Assembly (NCBI GenBank): GCA_964463825.1 | Contig: CAYXEF010000002.1 | Location: 1 to 64,000, forward strand | Direction of reading: 5' to 3' | DNA: 64,000 nt | Source of the DNA: Syntrophosphaera sp964463825 | Lineage (GTDB): Bacteria > Cloacimonadota > Cloacimonadia > Cloacimonadales > Cloacimonadaceae | Shown: piece by piece, positions 52,136-59,578 of the stretch | Numbering within the stretch: position 1 is the stretch's first letter | Layout: each line of letters starts with the position of its first letter | Notes under the pieces: model-generated | What the model saw: the letters and a program-made list of their open reading frames with translations, nothing else | Databases searched by the model: none | What the model was told of the DNA's origin: nothing | Program-made: the position numbers and the translations under genes

Positions 52136-53473
52136 TTAGATCAGGCCCTGATCGCACATGGCGTTGGCGACCTTGAGGAAACCGGCGATGTTGGCGCCCT
52201 TGACGTAGTTCACATAACCGTCGGCCTGTTTGCCGTTCTCGCGGCAAGCTTCGTGGATGTTGATCATGATGCCTTTCAGGCGGGCGTCCACTTCATCGCG
52301 GTTCCAGCCCAAACGCATGGAGTTTTGGGTCATTTCCAGTCCGCTGGTGGCGACTCCGCCGGCGTTGGCGGCCTTGCCTGGCGCGAAGAGCAGCTTGGCT
52401 TTCTGGAAGACTTCCACAGCCTGCGGGGTGCAGGGCATGTTGGCGCCTTCGGTGATGCAATGGCAGCCGTTATTGACCAGGGTTTGGGCATCGTTCTCAT
52501 CCAGTTCGTTCTGCGTGGCGCAGGGAATGGCGACATCGACCGGAATCTCCCAGGGGCGCTTGTCCGCGATGAATTTGGCCTTGGGAAACTGGTCCGCGTA
52601 GTCGATCACACGGTCGTTGTTGGAGGCGCGCAGCTCGAGCATGTACTCGATCTTGTCTCCGGAAACGCCTTCCTCGTCATGGATGTAGCCGTCCGGACCG
52701 GAGAGGGTGACGACCTTGCCGCCCAGCTCGACGATCTTCTGGGCGGCGCCCCAGGCGACATTGCCGAATCCGGATAGGGCGACGCGCGCCCCTTCCAGGG
52801 ATTTGCCCTGCGTCTTGAGCATGGCGTCGGTGAAATATACGGCGCCGAAACCTGTGGCCTCGGGCCGGATCAGGCTGCCGCCCCAGTTTATGCCTTTGCC
52901 GGTGAGGACGCCGGTAAATTCGTTGATCAGTTTTTTATAGTAGCCGAACAGATATCCGATCTCGCGACCGCCCACGCCGATATCGCCGGCGGGGACATCC
53001 GTGAATTGGCCGATATGGCGGAACAATTCAGCCATGTAGGATTGGCAGAAGCGCATGATCTCGGCATCGGACTTGCCTTTGGCGTCGAAATCGCTGCCGC
53101 CCTTGCCTCCGCCCATGGGCAGGGTGGTGAGGCTGTTCTTGAAGATCTGCTCGAAACCCAGGAATTTGAGGATGGAGAGGTTCACGCTGGGGTGGAAACG
53201 CAGGCCGCCTTTGTAGGGGCCGATGGCGCTGTTGAATTGCACACGGTATCCGCGCTGCACGTGCACTTCGCCCTTGTCGTCCATCCAGGGGACGCGGAAG
53301 ATAATCACGCGCTCCGGCTCCACCAGGCGCTCCAAAACGTTGGCTTTCACAAAGCGGGGATTGTCGATATAGACATCCCAAATGGTTTCGACGACTTCTT
53401 TCACAGCCTGCAAAAACTCCGGCTGCGCCGGGTTCTTGGCCGCGACTTTGTCCATGAATTCCTTAAAGGTCAT
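52136..53473 (-). CDS. gdhA: Glutamate dehydrogenase (hexameric, GdhA type)
   Basis: GdhA interconverts glutamate and 2-oxoglutarate plus ammonia. The 445-residue product is typical of the class I hexamer family. It shows RVPWMDDKGEVHVQRGYRVQFNSAIGPYKGGLRFHPSVN in successive parts, LPMGGGKGGSDFDAKGKS with the catalytic Lys, the PAGDIGVGGREIGYLFG loop, and a dinucleotide motif ALSGFGNVAWGAAQK. The cofactor (NAD or NADP) cannot be decided by eye. ATG 53473 has a GGAGG site at the right distance. In an amino-acid fermenter it would release ammonia and reducing power. Confidence 0.95.
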   Translation of the reverse strand: MTFKEFMDKVAAKNPAQPEFLQAVKEVVETIWDVYIDNPRFVKANVLERLVEPERVIIFRVPWMDDKGEVHVQRGYRVQFNSAIGPYKGGLRFHPSVNLSILKFLGFEQIFKNSLTTLPMGGGKGGSDFDAKGKSDAEIMRFCQSYMAELFRHIGQFTDVPAGDIGVGGREIGYLFGYYKKLINEFTGVLTGKGINWGGSLIRPEATGFGAVYFTDAMLKTQGKSLEGARVALSGFGNVAWGAAQKIVELGGKVVTLSGPDGYIHDEEGVSGDKIEYMLELRASNNDRVIDYADQFPKAKFIADKRPWEIPVDVAIPCATQNELDENDAQTLVNNGCHCITEGANMPCTPQAVEVFQKAKLLFAPGKAANAGGVATSGLEMTQNSMRLGWNRDEVDARLKGIMINIHEACRENGKQADGYVNYVKGANIAGFLKVANAMCDQGLI

Positions 53474-53506
53474 GGTTTCCTCCATCTATGTATTGTTTTT
53501 TTTAAC

Positions 53507-53535
53507 CAGTTTTTTTGCCAAGGTTTTACTGTCAA
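53507..53535 (-). promoter_or_regulatory. Candidate promoter of gdhA
   Basis: On the minus strand TTGACA (53535 down to 53530) lies 62 bases before the gdhA start, inside the 86-base gap after pfp. The -10 is not clear; the region is A-rich. Confidence 0.4.
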
Positions 53536-53559
53536 GCACTTCCCTATCCTGCGCCGAAT

Positions 53560-54780
53560 TTATTCCCGTCCCACAAGAGGCTGGACCTGCGGTGCGCGCA
53601 AACGGTGCGCGGCATGGAAGCCAGCTCCCAGCAGAGGCCGCAGGTAATACTTGAAATCGTCGGTTACGCCGTTGCCCTGGGCGTTGATGAATTCGTCCGG
53701 CATGTGGCGGGTTTTGCGGGCGACGTCAGAAAGCTTCTCCAGCTGATAATTGACGGAGTAGAAACCGGTGCGCTGGATGGAGATGGAACCGTCGAGATTG
53801 TACCAAATGGCGTAATGGGCAGCCCGTTCACCGACCTCGCGGGCCTCGCGCTGGTCCACATCCGAGACGCAGCCGATGAAGGACCGCTGCAGGTAGCCGA
53901 AGGTGTCCGAACGGACGCGCTTGATGCCCAGTTTCGCCTTCAACAGGTCGCTAAGCAGGTCGCCCAGCATCCCGGTGCCGGAGAGCTGGACATTGCCGTG
54001 GGCATCGGTTTCGGTGTTGTTGGTCAGGATCGTCATCATGGGCACGCCCTGGTCGTTGACGATGCCTTCGGAAACTGCCACCACACAGCGCCCCAATTCG
54101 TCATAGACGCGTTTGACGTCGCGCAGAAAGCGTTCCCGGCTGAAGGGGCGTTCCGGCACATAGATCAAGTGCGGGCCGTCGTCCGGATATTTCTGCGCCA
54201 GAGCCGAAGCGGCGGTCAGGAATCCGGCGTGGCGTCCCATCACCACTCCGATGTAAACACCCGGCAGGGCCCGGTTATCCAGATTGACGCCGGTAAAGGC
54301 CGAGGCCACGAAACGCGCCGCGGAGCCGTAACCGGGAGTGTGGTCGTTGAGGACGAGGTCGTTGTCGATGGTCTTGGGAATATGGATGGCCCGGAACTCG
54401 TAATCCGCCTGAGTGGCCTGCTCGTTGACGATCCGCACGGTGTCCGCGGAATCGTTGCCGCCGATATAGAAGAAATAGCGCGCGTCGTGGGCTTTGAGCA
54501 CCTTGAAGATCTCCCGGCAGTATTTCTCGTCCGGCTTGTCCCGCGTTGACAATAAAGCCGAGGAGGGTGTGTCCGCCACTTGTTCCAGATTGTGCGTGGT
54601 TTCCTGGGTGATGTCGATGAACTGCTCGTTGACGATGCCTTGCACGCCATACAGCGCGCCGTAGACCCGGGTCACCTGGGGAAATTTCCTGGCCTCGAGG
54701 GTGACTCCCACCAGGGATTGATTGATCACGGCTGTCGGGCCACCGCCCTGGGCGATGACGACTTTTCCTTCTAATTTCAT
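53560..54780 (-). CDS. pfp: Pyrophosphate-dependent 6-phosphofructokinase
   Basis: PFP phosphorylates fructose-6-phosphate with PPi and runs reversibly. The 406-residue protein begins MKLEGKVVIAQGGGPTAVINQ. In the donor loop the motif is GGNDS (107-111): the Asp at position 110 stands where ATP enzymes have Gly. PKTIDND (135-141) has Lys where ATP enzymes have Gly. Both changes mark PPi-dependent members. ATG 54780 follows GGAGAC. It diverges from dnaX across a 159-base spacer that probably holds both promoters. Confidence 0.9.
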   Translation of the reverse strand: MKLEGKVVIAQGGGPTAVINQSLVGVTLEARKFPQVTRVYGALYGVQGIVNEQFIDITQETTHNLEQVADTPSSALLSTRDKPDEKYCREIFKVLKAHDARYFFYIGGNDSADTVRIVNEQATQADYEFRAIHIPKTIDNDLVLNDHTPGYGSAARFVASAFTGVNLDNRALPGVYIGVVMGRHAGFLTAASALAQKYPDDGPHLIYVPERPFSRERFLRDVKRVYDELGRCVVAVSEGIVNDQGVPMMTILTNNTETDAHGNVQLSGTGMLGDLLSDLLKAKLGIKRVRSDTFGYLQRSFIGCVSDVDQREAREVGERAAHYAIWYNLDGSISIQRTGFYSVNYQLEKLSDVARKTRHMPDEFINAQGNGVTDDFKYYLRPLLGAGFHAAHRLRAPQVQPLVGRE

Positions 54781-54939
54781 GTCTGTCTCCATATCAAAAA
54801 ACGGTGCTGCAAGTTCGGCGGAGCCCGGCCGCAAGGGCCGCGGTCCCGGTGCCGCCTGTTTAACGGAGGCGGTAAATTTGTCCAGCAGAAAATGCTTGCC
54901 TAAAACCCTGCCCGAAAAAGTATGGGCGAGGGAGTAGAC

Positions 54940-56544
54940 ATGAGTTATATCGTACTGGCCAGAAAATACCGGCCTCAGACCTTCAAAGAGGTATACGCGC
55001 AGGAACACATCACGGAAATCCTGCACAACGCGATCCTCAGCAACCGCATCGCCCACGCCTACCTCTTCACGGGACCGCGCGGAGTGGGTAAAACCTCGCT
55101 GGCCCGCATCATGGCCAAAAACCTCAACTGCGTGGAAGGACCGACCGTCACGCCCTGCAACAAGTGCCACAACTGCCTGGAGATCGCCGCCGGCACCGCC
55201 AGCGACGTGATCGAGATCGACGGCGCTTCCAACACCGGCGTGGACGACATCCGGGAGCTGCAGCGCGAATTGATCTATGCTCCCAGCCGCTCGGCCTATA
55301 AGATCTATATTATCGACGAAGTGCACATGCTCTCCAAAAGCGCGTTCAACGCACTGCTTAAAACCTTGGAAGAGCCGCCCGAGAATGTGCTCTTTATCTT
55401 TGCCACCACCGAGCCGCACAAGGTCCTGCCCACCATTATTTCCCGCTGCCAGCGCTACGATTTCAAGCGCATCCCGATCGATTCCATCGTCAGGCGGCTG
55501 CAGGAACTGACGCAGGCGGAGGCCATCGAGATCGACAACGAATCCCTGCACCTGATCGCCCGCAAAGCTGAAGGCAGCCTGCGCGACGCCCTCTCGCTGC
55601 TGGATCAGGTGCTCTCCTACAGCCTGAACCAAGTCACCATCGTCAAGGTGCGCGAGATCTTCGGTGTCATCCCCACCCAGATCTATTGCGATTTGCTCAG
55701 ACTGATCCGCAACAGGGATGGCGCGGCCTTGCTGACCGAACTGCAGCGCGTCTTCGAGCACGGCACCGACCTGCAGGAACTGGTCAACAGCATGATGGAG
55801 TTTTTACGGCTGGTGATCTTGCGGCAACTGGGCATGGCGCCCTCTGAACTGACGGCTGGTGAACATCCTGCCTATGACGAGATCGCGGGTCTGTATTCCC
55901 AGAGCGAGCTGCTCTACATCCAGAGTTACCTGCTGCAAGCCCGGGGTGAGCTGCGCGGCAGTGGCAATCCCTATCTGATCCTGGAAATGCTGATGATCAA
56001 GCTGTGCAAGCTGGACGAGATGCAGGATATCGCCGAACTCATCACAAAACTGGACAAATTGGGCACCGGCCAGATTCCGCCCACACCCTCCAAGACCCCT
56101 CAACCTGCGGCGAGAAAAATCCCGGAACGCCAAGCCTCGCCAGAACGCGCGCCAGAGGCGGATACTCCGGCCAAGATGGCGTTCACCCAGGAAAACCTGG
56201 ATCAGATCTGGGATCGCTTCTGCGCCCGGATCAAGGCTGTCAGCAAAGGATCGGGGGTGGCTCTGGAAAAGGCACAATACGCCATCGGCGAGTATAACAA
56301 ACTGCTTATCAAAGTCAACGGCAGCACGCATTTAAGCCTGTTACAGAGCGGCAAGGACAACATGCAGCAGCTGCTGGCCGAATACTTCAGTGAGCCGGTG
56401 CGCCTGGAAATGTCGCTCCTGGAGGGCGCGGCGCCGGTGCAGGTGGAAATCGTGCGCAAGAATCTGGAGGACCTCAAACAGGCTGACCCCAATCTGGCAC
56501 GTTTTATCGAGGTCACCGAGTCCCAACTCAGCCTCAACAACTGA
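54940..56544 (+). CDS. dnaX: DNA polymerase III subunits gamma/tau
   Basis: DnaX is the ATPase of the clamp loader. The 534-residue protein begins MSYIVLARKYRPQTFKEV and has Walker A TGPRGVGKTSLARI, a four-Cys zinc module (Cys in NLNC, CNKCHNC), DEVHMLSKSAFNALLKTLEEPP and the SRC motif. The C-terminal tau-like region (about 370-534) has a proline-rich linker. ATG 54940 follows GAGGGAG. It partners with holB at 21 kb. The upstream divergent spacer has a possible TTGCCT element near 54895 but no good -10. Confidence 0.95.
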   Translation: MSYIVLARKYRPQTFKEVYAQEHITEILHNAILSNRIAHAYLFTGPRGVGKTSLARIMAKNLNCVEGPTVTPCNKCHNCLEIAAGTASDVIEIDGASNTGVDDIRELQRELIYAPSRSAYKIYIIDEVHMLSKSAFNALLKTLEEPPENVLFIFATTEPHKVLPTIISRCQRYDFKRIPIDSIVRRLQELTQAEAIEIDNESLHLIARKAEGSLRDALSLLDQVLSYSLNQVTIVKVREIFGVIPTQIYCDLLRLIRNRDGAALLTELQRVFEHGTDLQELVNSMMEFLRLVILRQLGMAPSELTAGEHPAYDEIAGLYSQSELLYIQSYLLQARGELRGSGNPYLILEMLMIKLCKLDEMQDIAELITKLDKLGTGQIPPTPSKTPQPAARKIPERQASPERAPEADTPAKMAFTQENLDQIWDRFCARIKAVSKGSGVALEKAQYAIGEYNKLLIKVNGSTHLSLLQSGKDNMQQLLAEYFSEPVRLEMSLLEGAAPVQVEIVRKNLEDLKQADPNLARFIEVTESQLSLNN

Positions 56545-56581
56545 TCCTGCCTGAGTCCACTCTTGTTGGTTGAATCTGGGG

Positions 56582-56662
56582 TCAGGCAAGCCTGAGGCTA
56601 GCCAAAAGCCATAAACGGCTGATGGCTCCCGGATGGCATAGCTGCGGTCCGGTTCCGGGAGC
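56582..56662. repeat. Two inverted repeats in the dnaX/TM1266-like gap
   Basis: A 6-2-6 palindrome TCAGGCAAGCCTGA (56582-56595) is followed by a perfect 9-bp inverted repeat (GCTCCCGGA 56625-56633, TCCGGGAGC 56654-56662) around a 20-base loop. They lie between converging genes and lack T-runs. The 233-base gap holds nothing else I can identify. Confidence 0.55.
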
Positions 56663-56777
56663 AGGAGACAATCCACACAGCGCTGATCATGGACCCAACT
56701 ACAACACGTAACACCCCCACTGGCTTCGCCACTAACCAGTATTACCCCAAGCCCGCCGATACCCGATCAGCCAGGGC

Positions 56778-57026
56778 TTACAGTTCGATCAACTGAGCGT
56801 GGATAAACTCCACTTTGTTCAGCTGGCTGACCATCTTGTTCAGCTTGCGCTTGTCGCCTTCCACTTCCAGAATGACCAGGCCGTCATTGGCGCAGAATTC
56901 CTTGGAAACTTCGTGCAGTCCGAGGCGGACCTTGATGTTGCAGCCAAACTCGGTGAGGATGGATTGGACTTTGACCGCTTCGGTGCTGCGGCGGTCGATC
57001 TTGATCAGTACTACTTTGTAGATCAT
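56778..57026 (-). CDS. Small ferredoxin-fold/ACT-like protein, TM1266 type
   Basis: The 82-residue protein has an alternating beta-alpha-beta pattern: KVVLIKI, an alpha helix, NIKVRLGLHEV, GLVILEVEG, KLNKMVSQLNKVEFIHAQLIEL. This is the layout of the TM1266-like family, sometimes labelled iron-only hydrogenase system regulator, which is related in fold to the NikR/ACT ligand domains. No hydrogenase gene is adjacent. The start has a GGAGG site. Function uncertain. Confidence 0.65.
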   Translation of the reverse strand: MIYKVVLIKIDRRSTEAVKVQSILTEFGCNIKVRLGLHEVSKEFCANDGLVILEVEGDKRKLNKMVSQLNKVEFIHAQLIEL

Positions 57027-57063
57027 GGGATACCTCCAGGGTGTGATGTTATATCAGTGTTTG

Positions 57064-57603
57064 TTATTCGGCCGGAAGCAGGCGCAGGCTTTGTTTGAGC
57101 GCTGCGAAGACGGGCAGATGTTGGTCGTGGACTCCGCTTTCCGCGGTGAAGGAAAGGAAGATAAGGTTGTCGCCGTTGGGTACGATCAGGTTGTCCATGC
57201 GCATGAAGATGGTGTCCAGGATCGAGATCCTCAGGTCGAGCCGGTGAGCACGTTGCTCCGCCAGCAAGGTGTCCCCGGAGGCAATGACCTCGATGTCGCC
57301 CATGCCCATATCCTCCAGATTTTGTCTGATTTCGGTCATGGCGTCCTGCATCAGCGCGTCAAACTCCATTTGCAGATCTTCGGGCGTGAGCGGTTCCGCC
57401 ATCACGGTGATCACCACCGGCATTTCTTCTTGCAGATTGGCCAGGATGAACAGCTCATCGTCCGTGGACTGGTTGTCCCAGTCTATCGGATAATCAAATC
57501 TGAAATGGAAATCCTGGTTGGTATAAGTCTGCAGAGCTTGCGCGCTCAGAGCTGCAGTCAGCAGGAAGGCGAGCGTTAAAACTGCGTATAATGTCCTGGT
57601 CAT
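57064..57603 (-). CDS. Secreted protein of unknown function
   Basis: The 179-residue product has a clear signal peptide (about 1-23, ending AALSAQA) and a mature part that begins LQTYTNQDFHFRFDYPIDWD. This start is common in PsbP/DcrB-like folds of exported proteins. No catalytic motif is seen. It precedes the TM1266-like gene by 37 bases, so the two may be co-transcribed. The start has GGAGT. Confidence 0.7.
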   Translation of the reverse strand: MTRTLYAVLTLAFLLTAALSAQALQTYTNQDFHFRFDYPIDWDNQSTDDELFILANLQEEMPVVITVMAEPLTPEDLQMEFDALMQDAMTEIRQNLEDMGMGDIEVIASGDTLLAEQRAHRLDLRISILDTIFMRMDNLIVPNGDNLIFLSFTAESGVHDQHLPVFAALKQSLRLLPAE

Positions 57604-57674
57604 GTTTACTCCTTAATCAGATCCTACTGCAAGGTATACCCGCGGCCGGTTCAAATCCCGCACGCTGATTGGGT

Positions 57675-59360
57675 TCAAGCCCTGCCTGCCTGTCTGGACC
57701 AGCTGTCGCGCAAAGTGACGATACGGTTGAATACCGGATGGCCGGGCCGGGTATCCGGATCGGCGCAGAAATAGCCCAGACGTAAAAACTGGAAACGGTC
57801 GCCGCTGACGGCATCAGCCAGGGAAGGCTCCAGGCGGCAGTTCTTTTGCACGATCAGGGAGCCGGGATTAAGATAGTCCCGGTAGTCCTTGCCTGCTTCC
57901 ATGTCATTGAAATCGGCCAGGGTGAAGAGTTGGTCGTACAAACGCAGTTCGCCGGGGATGCTGTGTGGCACGCTGACCCAGTGAATGGTGCCTTTGACCT
58001 TGCGGCCGTCGTCGGTCCAGCCGCCGCGGGAGGCGGGATCGTAGCTGCAGACGAGCTCTGTGAGGCGTCCCTCAGCGTCATAGCGGGCTTCTTTGCAGGT
58101 GACATAATAGGCGTGTTTGAGCCGGACTTCGGCACCGGGCGCAAGGCGGAACCAGCCTTTGGGCGGATGTTCCAGATAGTCGTCGCGCTCGATGTAGAGA
58201 GACCGGGAAAAAGGCACCGACCGCTTGCCTGCGGCGGGATCTTCGGGATTGTTGTCGGCTGGAAGTTGTTCGGTGGCACCCTCAGGATAGTTCTCGATAG
58301 TCAGGAGGATGGGATCGGCCACAGCCATAACGCGGTTGGCGCGCTTATTGAGATCCTCGCGCAGACAGAATTGCAGGAGTTCGAAATCGACCATGGAATT
58401 GGCTTTGGCGACTCCGATGCGGTCCGAAAATTCGCGGATGGCTTCGGGAGTGAAGCCGCGCCGCCTGAGGCCGGCCAAAGTGGGCATGCGCGGATCGTCC
58501 CAACCCCGCACCGTCTGCGATTGCACCAATTCCAGCAGCCGGCGCTTGCTCATCATGGTGTAACTGAGATTGAGCCGGGCAAACTCGATCTGTTGTGGAT
58601 GGCAGGGCACGGGAAGCTGGTCCAGAAACCAGTCGTAGAGCGGGCGGTGGTCTTCAAACTCCAGGGTGCAGATGGAATGGGTGATGCCTTCAATGGCGTC
58701 GGAAATGCAGTGAGTGTAATCGTACATGGGATAGATCACCCATTTGTCACCTGTGCGGTGATGTTCGGCCTTTTTGATGCGGTAGATGACGGGATCGCGC
58801 AGATTGAGGTTGGGCGAGGCCATGTCGATCCTGGCGCGCAGCGAGCGGCTTCCCTCTTCGAATTCGCCATCCCGCATGCGGCGGAACAGATCGAGGTTTT
58901 CCTCACAACTGCGTCCGCGGTAGGGGCTGTCCTTGCCGGCCACGGTCAGAGTGCCGCGGGTGGCGCGTATCTCTTCCTGGCTGAGGTCGCAGACATAGGC
59001 CTTGCCGTGCAGAATCAGGTATTCCGCATAATCATAGAGCGCATCGAAGTAGTCGGAGGCGTAAAAAAGCTTGTCCTGCCAATCAAAACCCAGCCAACGT
59101 ACATCCTCCATTATGGAATCCACATACTCGATGTCTTCCTTGATGGGATTGGTATCATCGAAACGCAGATGGCAGATTCCGCCGTAATCCCGCGCCAGTC
59201 CGAAATTCAGACAGATGGACTTGGCGTGTCCGATGTGCAGATAACCGTTGGGCTCTGGCGGGAAGCGGGTAATAACCTTGCTGTGTTTGCCGCTGGCCAA
59301 GTCTTTGTCGATGATCGCGCGGATGAAATTCGTGGGTTTGGCGTTGTCGTCAATTGCCAT
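57675..59360 (-). CDS. glnS: Glutamine-tRNA ligase
   Basis: GlnRS charges tRNA-Gln directly. The 561-residue class I synthetase has FPPEPNGYLHIGHAKSI (HIGH at 42-45), the family DDTNP motif (FDDTNPIKEDIEYVDSI), a KMSKS-like MMSKRRLLELV, and the GlnRS-type beta-barrel anticodon domain with C-terminal GDRFQFLRLGYFCAD. It indicates that Gln-tRNA can be made without the GatCAB amidotransferase route. ATG 59360 has GAGGTAG upstream. Confidence 0.95.
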   Translation of the reverse strand: MAIDDNAKPTNFIRAIIDKDLASGKHSKVITRFPPEPNGYLHIGHAKSICLNFGLARDYGGICHLRFDDTNPIKEDIEYVDSIMEDVRWLGFDWQDKLFYASDYFDALYDYAEYLILHGKAYVCDLSQEEIRATRGTLTVAGKDSPYRGRSCEENLDLFRRMRDGEFEEGSRSLRARIDMASPNLNLRDPVIYRIKKAEHHRTGDKWVIYPMYDYTHCISDAIEGITHSICTLEFEDHRPLYDWFLDQLPVPCHPQQIEFARLNLSYTMMSKRRLLELVQSQTVRGWDDPRMPTLAGLRRRGFTPEAIREFSDRIGVAKANSMVDFELLQFCLREDLNKRANRVMAVADPILLTIENYPEGATEQLPADNNPEDPAAGKRSVPFSRSLYIERDDYLEHPPKGWFRLAPGAEVRLKHAYYVTCKEARYDAEGRLTELVCSYDPASRGGWTDDGRKVKGTIHWVSVPHSIPGELRLYDQLFTLADFNDMEAGKDYRDYLNPGSLIVQKNCRLEPSLADAVSGDRFQFLRLGYFCADPDTRPGHPVFNRIVTLRDSWSRQAGRA

Positions 59361-59515
59361 TTGGATCTACCTCTATCGTATGGTTTGGGAACTATTTTCC
59401 GGTGACGCCTGAGTCGTCAAGGCATTCCTCATAGTGATACAGACCCAGGGGTTAAGAATCCTGTGTGTCTGATCATTGAAACTCACTCTGTGTGTGAAGC
59501 GGCCGCACAAATCTC

Positions 59516-59544
59516 TTGACAAATAAGTTGATCGGAAAGATGCG
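59516..59544 (+). promoter_or_regulatory. Candidate promoter of the C39-like peptidase gene
   Basis: TTGACA (59516-59521) lies 63 bases before the ATG. The -10 after 17 bases (GATGCG) is poor. The rest of the 218-base gap between the divergent glnS and this gene shows nothing else clear. Confidence 0.4.
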
Positions 59545-59578
59545 GTTGAAAATCTTACTCCCTGGAGAAGGAAACGCA

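Noticed and set aside
53515..54549. Plus-strand open frame of 344 codons opposite pfp
   Set aside because: It is antisense to pfp and no family could be recognised.
54781..55761. Extension of the pfp frame upstream of 54780 on the minus strand
   Set aside because: The extra 327 codons run antisense through dnaX. The conserved PFK N-terminus begins exactly at the ATG at 54780, with a good ribosome binding site.
57645..57665. GGTTCAAATCC sequence resembling a tRNA T-loop
   Set aside because: The putative T stem has a mismatch, and no acceptor, D or anticodon stem could be built around it. It lies just before a protein start on the other strand.
57846..59405. Long open frame (519 codons) on the plus strand across glnS
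   Set aside because: It is antisense to glnS, whose HIGH and MSK motifs are certain. The plus-strand translation shows no recognisable domain.
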